NCBI GenBank assembly: GCA_022577435.1
Contig: JAKOON010000006.1
Location: 15,727,501 to 15,791,500, forward strand
Reading direction: 5' to 3'
Length of the DNA: 64,000 bases
From: Embiotoca jacksoni
Lineage: Eukaryota > Chordata > Actinopteri > Embiotocidae
In this document: piece by piece, positions 52,813 to 64,000 of the stretch
Layout: each line of letters starts with the position of its first letter
Numbering within the stretch: the stretch's first letter is position 1
Program-made: the position numbers and the translations under genes
Notes under the pieces: model-generated
Told to the model about the DNA's origin: nothing
What the model saw: only the letters and a program-made list of their open reading frames with translations
The model's database searches: none

Positions 52813-55800
52813 GTAATGGCCGCCTGAACCTTCCAGCAGGATTAACAAGCCCCGCCCAGCCCATATATAAAGGCCAGATATACGATGATAACTGCCAATT
52901 CAATATTCTGACAATAGTCAAACAGGGTGGATTATTTGTGATGAGGATCGGGTTGATGTCGTTTATTTTGTGGTCAAAAAACAAATCTATTCCTGCTTGA
53001 CTACAGAGTCAAAAAACTGTTGGATAGAAATGGCCCAGAGGTGGTATTTCCAGCACAGAGAGAGCCTTGAAAATTCTGTAGTAGTTTGGATGTTTGATTC
53101 CTACTATGGTTCATCGCGTCTCTGTGGGTTCCAGACACCACACATTTGTATTCATCTCAGTACAACAAATCCAGTGGTTGTGGCAATTTTGGTGCTGCAT
53201 GTAACCTAAAAAAAAAAAGAATAATGTGTCTGTTACTTTGACTAAAATTAAATATTCAGAGTGAATTAATAATGTGTGTTTAAATCAATATTCTTAGTAC
53301 ACTGCGATGTGTGGGAACACGTTTACTGACATGCACACATACACAATCATTTCAGCATGGGAACTGGCCGCTATTTCCTGCTATCAACAGTCACCACGTC
53401 TAAATACCATGAATTACTTGAATCAACCAACAAACAGACCCATATTACAAAACAAAACAAAATTAATGAAGTGAGCTCTGAGTATTGTCCTCAAAATGAT
53501 TAACCTTTCCGTCACACAGGTGGTGTGATATTACCATACGAGTTTGTCATTATGCTACTATTCAGAACAATGGCAAAACATAAGCTTATTAGATGAGCAG
53601 GGGTGAATGCACATGAGGATTAGCAGGCTGATGGAAAGATGAGGTGTTCAGAACCATATGGCTCTGTTTACACAAATCACTTTAGCAGCATGGTGTCATT
53701 AAATCACCAGTATCATGACGCTTCAGGGGTTATCGTGTTCGTAAACGGCCTCATTCTGACATTGTATCTCATGCAAATATCTGAACTCCATCTGTCTGTC
53801 CTTCAACACGGGCTACAGTATCGACAGGCAAAACAAATGAAAGTCAAATCAGTTTATTGCCGTACTGATAAATCCTGACTATTGAAACCAAACCATACAC
53901 AGAAGATGCAACTGTCCCATTCATCAGATGTCTTCGCTTCATCTTTGCTTTCTCCTCTGGCAGCAGCACCCTGGGTTATTTTAGACAAATCAATGTAAGC
54001 CTCCAAGCTTTCAAACATACACAGTCATGAATATTCCTGTCAGGTCCGAACCAGTGGACGGTCAGGACCTTCTTCAGAGGACACCCAGGAGGCTACTGAG
54101 GAGCCAATCAAGTCCCACCATGAGGGTCACTGGTGATTATGATGCAGGGCATAGTTTTCATTATCATCTGCAAAGGCGAGACAGCATGACACAGACCACA
54201 GCTTGGTTACTCAGTCCTTGCAGTTCCTTGCTCTTTACAACTTTAAGTCTGCCGCCTTTAAAAGGAGAGATTTCACTACGTAGAGAAGTGTGGCAAAGCG
54301 TGTGCTGCAATGAAATGGGTCACGCTGGAAAACGAATTTTATTTGCTGCATAAGTGATTTCGAACCACATCGTTTAACTCTTATCAGACCTGATGTGCAG
54401 AGAGGAGTCACAACTGAAATGGTATGATGACAGTTTTTAATCTTTTCAGGTACATGATGGTAATCTCAGAGAGTCAGGCAGGCACTCTAAATTAAATGAA
54501 TAGTTCAACAATTAACAGATAGGCTTACACACTGTCCTTCTGATATTTAGTTGAGAAAAAACAAATGGTAATTTTTACATTTTTACACGTTTTTGTGCAA
54601 ATTAAACAAACAAGACATGTACATGTTAACAAGTGAGTGCTGGTTTGTGGACTTGGTTCCCTTTGGACAGATTCAAGTTAACTTATTGCTCGTATTTCCA
54701 GTATTTATGATAAATAAAGGTTCCCAGACTAAAGCTGAAAACACACAGGCGCTGCGGCACGGTGGTGCGTCATGTGACGCGCATCAGCTGGTACCCGCAG
54801 CACCGATAGGAAGACCACAGCACGGAAAAAAATGAAATAATGGACAAGTTGTGGAAAATAGGGCCCTATGTTACTTGGCACACACCTAGCTGCTGCCGGT
54901 GTAAGGATTTTCATAGAAAATAATAGGTGCGGCTGTTTTGACGTGCTGTATGTTTTGGCTTTTTGATACAAGATGCAAGAAAGCTTATTTCTAAAAATGT
55001 AACTACTTCTTTAGTAGTTAAGCATAAATGGTGCTTTAATGAGCAACTGGGAAGTGGGAAAGTTCCAACCTCCAAGTGATAAAATATACCTGAATGCCAC
55101 ACAAACTGCAGATATCCCACAAGCAAAGTGGAAAGTTTTTGGAAGCTCCGAAAAGTAAGTTTGACATCAATTGACATTGCATCGTTTGTGGTGAAAGGAA
55201 GAAATGTACTTGCTTTCAGGTGAAATAACCAGACTTGGTTAGCCTAGCCCTGCCTAGTTAGCAAGCAGTGTTAAATGTTAAACACGTCATTTCATCAAAG
55301 AAATATACAAATGTACTTTACAAATAGTATTGACCTACTGAGCTCCATTTCCGACGTGTTGATATATATGGATGATGACAAAGTTGTCCATTTTCTGTAT
55401 TCTGACAGTAAAAATAGGGCACATTTTCTAGAAGCTGATATGTTGACCGTTTGTGAAACACTTTCAACTTGGAAGGAAAAGGTGTAAAATGTAGTAAAAT
55501 GGGAACTTTCCCAATTCCCATCTGCCTGAATGTATGAAAAAATGTGAAGAAGATTGAACCAGCTTTTCAGGCTCTTTTTGCAACAGAATTTGTAATTTCA
55601 GGGAAAACCATGAGATGTAAAATTTTCCTGACAAGTTACATACATCTACAGAGTTTTTCTTCATACAGTAGCATGATGCACTGGCTGCCTGGCAACCTCA
55701 CTGTGATGACATAACGCAGAGAAGTCTCTGGATCCATACAAAAACTGTTACAGCATGTTACTCTCTCTAAAACGGTTTGGGTAAACAAATGAGACATAAT

Positions 55801-56764
55801 GTGTTAATCAATCAGCTGTAGATGTGCGGGGATGGGATATTTCTCAAGTTTAGTTTGGGCCAGGCTAACTCCCTTTACTTCAATCACTTACTGATTATTA
55901 AACTCAATCTTGGGATTGACTGTCTCAGAGGGCAGACAAAGATTTCCCTCATCTCTCCAAATGTATTTTAGTAAATCCATTTATTGTTTGTCTGCACCTC
56001 TCTCACCCATTAGCAAGCATAAAATGGCTCATTTATCATTTGTGAATGAATTAGGCAGATGTCCTCTGCCTGTTCGTGTCTTCCGCATCTCCCCAGTTCT
56101 GTCTCGTCTTGTCTCCCTTCTGTCTCCCTTGAACCCTCTCAGTATGCTGATAGCGTGGCTCTGATTGGAAAGGCATTAGACAGACACAGATGAAAGATGA
56201 GAGAGGGGAGAAACAAGAGGAGGGAACGGTGACTGTGAGTGTAAGTAAAGAGGACAGAGATAAAGTATAAATGTGTTTGCAGTAAAGCACCAGAGAGGAT
56301 GGTTGAGGACAGAGGGACTTGAGAGGCTCAGAGCGAAGAAGAGAAGAAATGAAAGTTTTACTTAAGTAAGTAAAGGCGTAGGAGCATGTGCACTCATGTG
56401 TGTATGAAATATTTCCCCTGCCTTCTCCATTGCTTGGTACTATCCTTCAAAAAGCCTGTTAGACTCCCAGTGTTTTATCAACACCAGGCAGTCCTGCACC
56501 TTTCCTTTGAAGATGTAAAGAACAAAAAGGTGCAAAGCCAAATAGTGCCAAGTTAGGTCAAAGACAACTCTCATTGTGTCCACCAGAAAGCTCTTAGTGC
56601 TTAGTGCTATTTCACAAAATGCATTTGCTCCAAAGAAACCAAAGTATACAGTGAACAATTTTTAGAAATAAGCATGCATTTTGCACTTGGATTATTATTT
56701 TACTTTTATTTCTTAATGATTTGCTCAAGGTATTTTTTAGTAGGCTTTAAAGCTGCATGTATTT
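52813..56764. other. Intergenic, no gene recognised
   Basis: No coding or RNA gene supported. The segment 54735-54935 has locally higher CpG and could be an old repeat, but I cannot name it. Confidence 0.5.
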
Positions 56765-57062
56765 TGGCCACTAGAGAGTGAGCCACCTGTTTCCTGCTGC
56801 TCTTTTGTGTCTGTGGCAGAAAGCTAAGCAAGGTAGCCACAGCTCTTCTCCCCAAACACGTCCTGCAGCACCCCTTTGGGAGGATCTCGATATGTTCGAG
56901 AGCCAAATGGGAAATGTAATCCCTCCAGTGCGTTCTAGGTCTGCTCCAAGGTCTCCTCCCAGATGGACATGCCTGGAAAAGTTCTGAGGGACGTGTCCAG
57001 GAGGCATCCTTATCAGATGCCCTCCTTTCACCATGAAGGAGCAGCAGCGGTTCTACCATGTT
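56765..57062 (-). mobile_element. Non-LTR retrotransposon (LINE) ORF 3' fragment
   Basis: Minus-strand translation shows SGRRPWSRPRTHWRDYISHLALEHI followed by decayed sequence and LLSFLPQTQ, matching the recurring teleost LINE C-terminal pattern PRTRWRDYIS-LAWE...LLPPRP. It reads through about 95 codons without a stop but lacks the rest of the ORF. Dead 5'-truncated copy. Confidence 0.75.
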
Positions 57063-57533
57063 ACAGAGCAAAATTATCTTTTATATGGTGATGTGAGACT
57101 TGTTACCTGATGAATTTAAGTGTAATATTTTTGATATTTTAGCTTGTGGTTTGGTTTGTGAATACAAATGTTTCAATTTCCAGACTTGCAAGTCGCTAAC
57201 TCTCTTGTTTTGTGTTGGGCAGTATTGTCAAGTCGATTTATTTGGTTCTTTAAAAAACATGTGGCTGTGAAGTTTGACTACTGAAATGCTAACTGCTTTC
57301 CTTCCTATGACTTGCTTAAAAATTTCACAGGATTTTAACTGTCCTCACAGAAGCAAAATTATATTTCATCAGTTGTTTCAACTTCTTAGGCTTCCTATTT
57401 GATTTGAAAATTGCATTGATCATTTTTAAAGTGCCACAGGGTCTTGGACTGAGTTGTACTGGTGATCTGTTTACCTCCAAAGTATGTTTTTGCCCCACTC
57501 ATGAAGAATTCCTTGATGTTTTCTCATGTTTTC

Positions 57534-57836
57534 GGGCGGCACGGTGGTGCAGTGGTTAGCACTGTCACCTCACAGCAAAAAAGGTTCCGGGTTCGAATCC
57601 GGTCCTGGGCCTTTCTGTGTGGAGTTTGCATGTTCTCCCTGTGCTTGCGTGGGTTCTCTCCGGGTTCTCCGGCTTCCTCCCATCATCCAAAAACATGCAC
57701 CTCAGGTCAGGTTACCTGGCGCCGCGCTAGTGACAGCCTGCTGCAGCAGCTCCCCCCTGAGAGCCCCCCTGCTGTAGTGAAGAAATTTCCCCTCGGGGAT
57801 TAATAAAGTGTATAAAATCTAAAAAAAAAAATAAAA
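57534..57836 (+). mobile_element. V-SINE-type retroposon with tRNA-like head and LINE-like tail
   Basis: The head carries an A-box-like TGGTGCAGTGG (57545-57555) and a perfect B box GGTTCGAATCC (57590-57600), the split promoter of RNA polymerase III. The central part TTTCTGTGTGGAGTTTGCAT...CCGGCTTCCTCCCAT matches the conserved V domain of the V-SINE superfamily (DANA, HE1). The 3' end TTTCCCCTCGGGGATTAATAAAGT then an A-rich stretch resembles LINE tails, including that at 52760-52790. Near full length, so a fairly young insertion. No clear target duplication seen. Confidence 0.85.
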
Positions 57837-60300
57837 AATGATTGGTCAAGGTTGGGATTTAGGTACTTCTGTTGTCAGGGCTCCAAGACTCTGCAGAGAC
57901 TCTTATTGGCGCTGTATTATACTGTTGTTTAAAGATAAGCTAGGTAATCTTCATCTAAATTGGCAGGTGCACAACACACATACACTCTGTTATACACAGG
58001 GCAGCAGCACACAAAATGCAAAAGAGTAAAAACAAAAAGATTACACTGTTAAAGATTATTATCGTGTAAAACAATCTGCTCAGTCTGAACACGAGCAGAT
58101 CTGTTTCCTCTGCAGACAAACCTTTTTTTCTACTACTTGGAAAATCTGCTGTTATAATAGCAATCCACCAATGTGCAAGCACACCTGGCATTTACAGGTA
58201 AGGGGACATGACACTCTGATCAGTTTATCTCATGTTAGGACCAAGACACACCTATGATTAATGAGGAGACTAAGTGCAACCCATTTGAACCATGCACCTT
58301 ACTTTGCTTTGAGATTAAACTTAAAATTGGATTTGGACATGACACCCTAACTGTACTTGCACCATGCGCTTTAGCAAAACAATGACCTAAAAGAGGATTA
58401 CATACTTCGTACAGTCATCCCTTGACAGCTCTCACATCGTGCTATAATCATTCAATTTATTTTAATATAAAAATAGTAATCAGCGCAGCTTTAGTGGTAT
58501 ATGGGATAACTTTAAATATGTATCGCTGTGTGTATTGTTATATAAATGCAAATAATGTTAAAAAAAAAAAAGTATAGTGAGCACAAGAAAAAACAAGCAT
58601 GTCAGGCTTTTGACTGGCTTCAAGACCAAGGATAGAGACTGTGAACTAATACACAACATCAATTTGGATTTTTAGACTACATCTGAATGTACTCACCCTT
58701 TAGGACAACACTATGCTTGTGTCAAATTACCTCCTCCTACACCAACACACACTAAAACACACGCTACAGTCAGGGAGGGAACTATGTCTTGTAGGTAAAA
58801 CCATTAGGGAACAACACTATCTGAACAAGCACTTCATTCTGAGTGTTCCCAGGAGAGCGAATAAGCCCCCGGTGTTTTTAAGAGATGCAGCATAATTGAT
58901 GATTGCCAACAGTTTGCTGTGGTGCTCTGTAATGTGACTGTACCTGTATCTAAATGCTCTGACAGTCGACTCCCTGCAGAGAGAGGCCGCTCAGTATTTC
59001 TGTCAACACAACAAAAACCTTGCTTTGTTATTTTCTTCCCTGCTGGCTGAATCTAACAAGGAAAACTTTCCTTTCCTTGTTTTTTTTCTTTCTCGAACTC
59101 CTGCTCCAGACAGAAAAGAAAATACCAATGGGGGAATATCGAGCTGGCTAACAGACTATGACAGTGTTGCTTTAGTGAGGTGTGAGCGACATTAGAGAGG
59201 AGGAGAGTGTGTGGGTGGAAAATTCAATCACGCTGTGAATCTGGTATGCAGAACAATCCTACAGAAGCAGAGTGAATAATTCTAAGTCTTTGATCGGACC
59301 AAATCATCTCGAAACCTTTGCCCTGCTGGGTGTGAGGAGACGCTACAGAGGGTCGGGCCTGAAGGAGAGAGATGAGGCCTCATTTCTGAGTGTAGGAGAG
59401 GTAGGAGTGAGGAGGTGATGAAATCGAGTGCTGCCAGTAGAGGGTCATATGTGTGAATGTGATAATGTCTGTCTTTGTATTTTTTTTTTTCTTAACATGA
59501 AGTGTGAATACAGTCTAACAGGCCCTTTGCACCCAAAGAATTAGCCGGCCTCTCAGAGCTTCACATGAAGTCTGAAAATAACTGCATGACACACACCAAA
59601 GAAAACATCCATCACAGCTTATTATTTGATCACTCAGTCCATCTGCTCGTGCTCTGCAGACAGGCTGAGTGATAAATTAATAAACATCAAGTTCATCCAT
59701 AGAAAATTAGGATGAGGTAGAAAAAAATACTGAAACGTTGGATAATTTTCTGAATTTCAGGAACCCGTACAGTTTGTTCTCACAGAGTTGATGAGCCTTT
59801 CTATCCAGTTAAATGCTTTCTGCTCGGTCCAGTTATATATTGTGCAATTCTCTGCGATGTTTCTGCAGAAAAAGAAAAAACCCTCCTGGGATGTTGCCTT
59901 CAGGGAAGAATTTGCAGCTCGCAACAGCAAAGCTAGATCACCAACTGAGCGAAGTGGGCAAGTGCCCCAGAGCTCCAAATCCCCAAGACACCACCAGATT
60001 CAGTATGAGTGGATTCGTTTTTGGTAACGTGATTCAAAAGTTACAGCATACAACGGTACCACCGAAGTGCAACACGGACTAAAATTGTTTCTACATCATT
60101 TGTTTAATTAGCAGACATTTTTGGACTGTATTGTAATCACACTGTTGTCCAGACAGGAAACCTGGGGGCAAGATATATAATAAAGCCTTTGTTATTGAAC
60201 ATTGTATTTTGCACATAGAGGTGTCAGAGTATAGATACTGCACAGAAGGGAAGGTTAACAGGCTCACACATTTTTCTCAGTTAAAATTAGGCATGAGTAT
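57837..60300. other. Intergenic, no gene recognised
   Basis: No recognisable gene or named repeat on either strand. Confidence 0.5.
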
Positions 60301-60309
60301 TTACTACTC

Positions 60310-60352
60310 AGCACTACAAAATTTCCCCACCGTAGGATTAATAAAGTCTAAC
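60310..60352 (+). repeat. Solo retroposon 3' tail (TTTCCCC...GGATTAATAAAGT)
   Basis: Carries TTTCCCCACCGTAGGATTAATAAAGT, the same terminal words as the LINE at 52385-52812 and the V-SINE at 57534-57836, with no recognisable body upstream. Confidence 0.6.
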
Positions 60353-60388
60353 TCTATAACAAGATGATTAGTCAAGACGGTCAGACAG

Positions 60389-60790
60389 AAGATTATATAG
60401 AAAAGTGGACGTAGCTCCCAGGTCTGAAAAAGTGAGGACTACGTGGAAGTGCCTTAAACTGCAATACCACCGGTGGAATATCTGAAAATAATTCTATAAT
60501 TAATTAGGTATACTTAGGCCTCAAATAGCGGTATATTTGGGAGTGTGTCTGTTTGATTGACAGGTCTGTGCTGCAGTCAGATTTCTGCTAGCGGTGGGCG
60601 GGCAAAGTGTCCTTGGGTTCTTCGTCAGATTCATTGCCTGATCCTCCAAGTTTGTCCAATTATGGTCACTTCTAGCTCCAAAATATTAAGATGGCGATGG
60701 CCGAAATGTCGAACTTGAGGTTTTATAACGGCTGCTCACGAACTAATTATTGACGTCACTGTTGGGTGCTGCTTGGGTCAGACAGTTTTT
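60389..60790 (+). repeat. Interspersed repeat family A, copy 3 (longest)
   Basis: Contains the full set of blocks: TCCCAGGTCTGAA, CTGAAAATAATTCT, AATTAATTAG, AGGCCTCAAA, TCTGTTTGATTGACAGG, GTCACTTCTAGCTCCAAA, AAGATGGCGATGGC, TAACGGCTGCTCACGAAC and GACGTCACTGTTGGGTGCTGCTTGG. Same orientation as copy 1, opposite to copy 2. No reading frame of note. Confidence 0.8.
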
Positions 60791-63700
60791 TAAAAAGGTC
60801 AGAGTTGAGCTCATTCAAACTGATTCTACAAATAAAATGTAGGTGAAAGGGAAAATTATGATGCAGACTGACCTACACCTACATAGTTGTGCAAGTACAC
60901 AGTTTGCCAATGCAGTAAGTTATAATGTTTAGGGGTTCTTAAGCCTTTTAAAGTGTTTTCCTACCTTTTTTTTTTTTTTTTTTGCTTTAATTTGACAGGG
61001 ACAGACAAAAAGAGTTGAAAAGAATTGAGGGACATAAAGGACATAGGTGGTACATACCATGCAGCAAAGATAGCTGGACTGAGGAAGTTACAGTACATTG
61101 TCAGTGTTTTATTATGTTTAATCCTAGGACACCATACCATGAGCAATATTAACTATATTTTGAAAAAAAAAAATGCACATGTAGCAGTCAGCTATTTCTT
61201 GTACTAAATAAATGCAAAAACAAAACAAACACCTCAGTGCAGTGCATAAATGAAAGTCAAACAGGTCTAAGTGTAAAGAGATTATGCGATGTGATCAAAA
61301 TAAATGGCCCAAAACACCGTGTAATGACTCTCGATGTATAGAGTAAGATTGATGGGAGAGGTTAGGGAAGTGAAGTGACTAATCGCCACACACAGCAGTT
61401 ATTCTCTTAATTAAAATAGGCGTAAATAAAGGCCAAGATCATTGGCTTAATGTCACGCAAAAGAGTGCTAATTTCTGGCAAACTGGGCACGTGGAGCAGC
61501 GGACACTCGCCACCCTGATTTATCACTGGAATCTGTTCCCACTCTGACATATGATGAATCACAGATTTAACCTGAAGTATAGTTTCCTCTTATGGATGCT
61601 GAGCAGTCCCGTTTTTATTCTGAGGGGATTGAAGTCTTGAACAAAGAATCCATCTCATTCATTCAATGTTTGTGCTATTGTTTAGCATTTAAATAAAGGA
61701 GGATCTATTTGATGGCTTTCCTATTTAATTAATCACAGAACAGTAAAGCCATATGTTGTATTGTAACACTGTCTTTGTTGTATTCTCTGGTCCCAAGCTG
61801 CTTGGGGTCATTTCAGAGATACATCCACCTGAATTTCCCATCAATACATCAATAAAAAAAAAACACAGTTCACAAATTCTGTTTGGTATGTTTTTATTCT
61901 GTGTTTTTGGATTTCAGTTTACAGAAAACAAAACTGAAACTGACATTCGTGGATAATTCTACTTTATTGTAACCAACTGTTTTCTATTCCATTAATGTGG
62001 CTATTGTTGCTGTTTGGGTCATGCTGACTTTGCAGTCTCCATCTCTTTTGTAGAAGCTCGGGGAACAAAACAGCCTGTAAACAGTGCGCCATCCGTGCAG
62101 CTTTCCAAAAAAGTGATTTTTATATGAATCATTTTGAAGTTTATTTTAAAGTCTGAGTGAAAGTAAACACAGAAATTAGAGGCTTGGACATTTTACTATC
62201 TGCATTAGGGATCCCAATCAGAGAACTTTCTACAGACCTAATACGTGGTCATTAGGTCAGCCAGTGTATTCATCAATGCACATCTGCTTGTTTATGAGTC
62301 GTAGGTTGTGGATAACTTTTTTAGTTTATCACATGTTTATGCTGAAGAGGTATATCAAACAACACATAAAAGTAAGTTATGATAGGTCTTACTTATGGTA
62401 TGGAGAAGTGACCATTTGGTCTGGCTAGTTTTTCCTTCAAGTTGATTTTGTGGAGGTTAAACATCATTTAAAGGATGGCAACGTTTATTGTCTTTTTGTT
62501 GCAGCTGCACAGCTGAAAGTACTCTCATCGATGGGTGCATCAAGTTTTTTTAAGTCTTGCATCATCAGGCTCCACTCTTTGCAGCAATTTTTTTTTTTCA
62601 CTTGGCAGCAGAGCAGCGAGCGCAGGAACACAAGCAGTTTTCCAAGGCAGGTATCTTTGAAGATGAGTCTGTTGTCTCTGACTCTTCTTCCGTCCTCTAA
62701 ATCTCATCTTCCATTTGATTTATCTCCTTATCTGTCAAATAAATACGGCCATCCATCAAACGTAAATGACTGGCTTCCGTCCTCATCATGGTCTACAGGG
62801 TATTGCACTATTGCATTTAGATGTTGAGTTTCCAGAGAGTGTCCTTACACATGTCACTAAACTTGTACGTGCATGTGTGGTGATTAGGCCATCCGGCAGG
62901 CTGTCCCTTTTGGAGATCCCTCACACAGTTTGTAAAATGACTGTTCCACTCTGCTACCTTCTGTGTTTACATTTGGTCAAACTCAAAAATAAAGGTTTTA
63001 AAATGCTTAATGTATATTATTATTAATTTTGTTTTGGAAAGACCTTACAGCTACTTGTTCTCTTCAACAACGTTTGAGAAAGCAAAGTTTGCATGACCCA
63101 ATTGAAGCACAATAGGCACATTGATGGGAAATGTGGAAAGTTGAAATAAACCAGAATTATTGTTGAAGATCTAATTGTTATTTCCAAGCCTCCTTCAGAT
63201 GTGAAGTAAAGTAAATGAGAAATATAGTAATTTACAGCTCAGTATCAAACCTCAGTACATTTTTCATAGTGACACATTTGTATAAAAAAAAAATTGTTGT
63301 TGAATGATCTAACAGGAGGCTTGTTGACCTATTTTTTGGTGAGATATTTCCTGATCTTAATTGATTGTCCTTAGCCATGTTTTAGATTAGCCATTAAACC
63401 AATTTTATTTCACATTGATGCATCATAGAGTTTGATATATTTTATTAAAACATTTTTATATTCCCCAAAGTAAAGTGTTGTCTATGTACTAATATCAGCC
63501 CTGCTGGATTCATCCTATGAAACACCCACCATGTCTTGTTCTTTGGAGAGAATAAAGGTCTTCTTGTTGCTAAAACCACCTAATTCCTAGACATGTCCTC
63601 AGTGGAAGCTAGAGCTCTGGATTTGAGCCAAAGACCTTTCAGCTTCATCCCAGCCACCTGTAGCAACAGGAAGCTGATATAATTCAATTCACAACAAAGC

Positions 63701-64000
63701 CCTCCAGTATTTCTATTCCGCATATTTTGCATGATGTTTATTTGTATGTTTTATTGGCTTATAATTCTAATTCATTAGCATCTACATCTATAAAACACCA
63801 GCTATCTATCTTTTTAACTGCACTGTATATTCCCACAGGTCCGCCCACACACATGTGAGTTGTGTCTGCAAAATCTGCCGGATGACAAGATTTGCTCACA
63901 ACTCCTCGTCTTTGTCTGAGTGTGTAGGTTGTGTGGCAGGACCCCTGATGGTTTATAAGGATGATGAGTTCAGGTGTCGCTTCGCAGACCCGCCTTATAC
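60791..64000. other. Intergenic, no gene recognised; possibly conserved non-coding
   Basis: No coding exon can be supported. The interval 61380-61600 is non-repetitive with homeodomain-type TTAATTAA and CACGTG words and might be a conserved non-coding element; this is a guess from composition. Confidence 0.45.

Noticed and set aside
57545..57605. tRNA gene suggested by A and B boxes
   Set aside because: No tRNA cloverleaf, and the V domain and retroposon tail follow directly; it is the head of a SINE.
57462..57803. 113-codon open frame
   Set aside because: It runs through the SINE and contains its promoter boxes; no protein family match.
62450..62827. 125-codon plus-strand frame near the right end
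   Set aside because: No family similarity, contains homopolymer-encoded Phe runs and no supporting splice signals.

Overview
The window looks like nuclear DNA of a ray-finned fish, probably a spiny-rayed (percomorph) teleost. The evidence is vertebrate split genes with GT-AG introns of mostly 0.1-1.5 kb, abundant (CA)n microsatellites, a V-SINE-type retroposon, 3' ends of teleost LINEs, a Tc1 transposase fossil and several low-copy repeats typical of fish. Species cannot be fixed from sequence alone.

Three complete protein genes fill the first 41 kb. (1) pcm1, plus strand, start codon 336, stop 20521-20523, 38 coding exons that join without a frame break into 2143 codons plus stop; its 5' untranslated first exon probably lies left of the window. 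(2) asah1 (acid ceramidase), minus strand, start 27761 down to stop 22437, 14 coding exons, 392 codons plus stop. (3) frg1, minus strand, start 40763 down to stop 29293, 9 coding exons, 255 codons plus stop. pcm1 and asah1 converge tail to tail with about 1.9 kb between stop codons; asah1 and frg1 are in tandem. The proteins act in unrelated places (centriolar satellites, lysosome, nucleus/spliceosome and actin), so the order is conserved synteny and not an operon-like unit. In human, PCM1 and ASAH1 are neighbours at 8p22 while FRG1 is at 4q35; finding all three together fits an older shared linkage.

From about 40.9 kb to 64 kb I find no supportable gene. This part holds microsatellites (including a 102-bp CA run), a V-SINE, LINE 3' ends in both orientations, copies of a repeat family also present in asah1, a G-quadruplex-prone C-rich tract, and stretches of complex sequence that might be conserved non-coding elements. 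Two exon-like signals there (45559-45607 and 46340-46352) are too weak to call a gene.

The most useful observations are a frame-preserving 57-nt candidate cassette exon in pcm1, fish-specific polyglutamine and acidic tracts in PCM1, a degenerate Tc1 transposase inside a pcm1 intron, a perfect 17-bp inverted repeat, a three-copy unclassified repeat family, and a shared 3' tail linking the SINE to LINE fragments. I saw no CRISPR array, operon-like cluster or clearly new molecular system.
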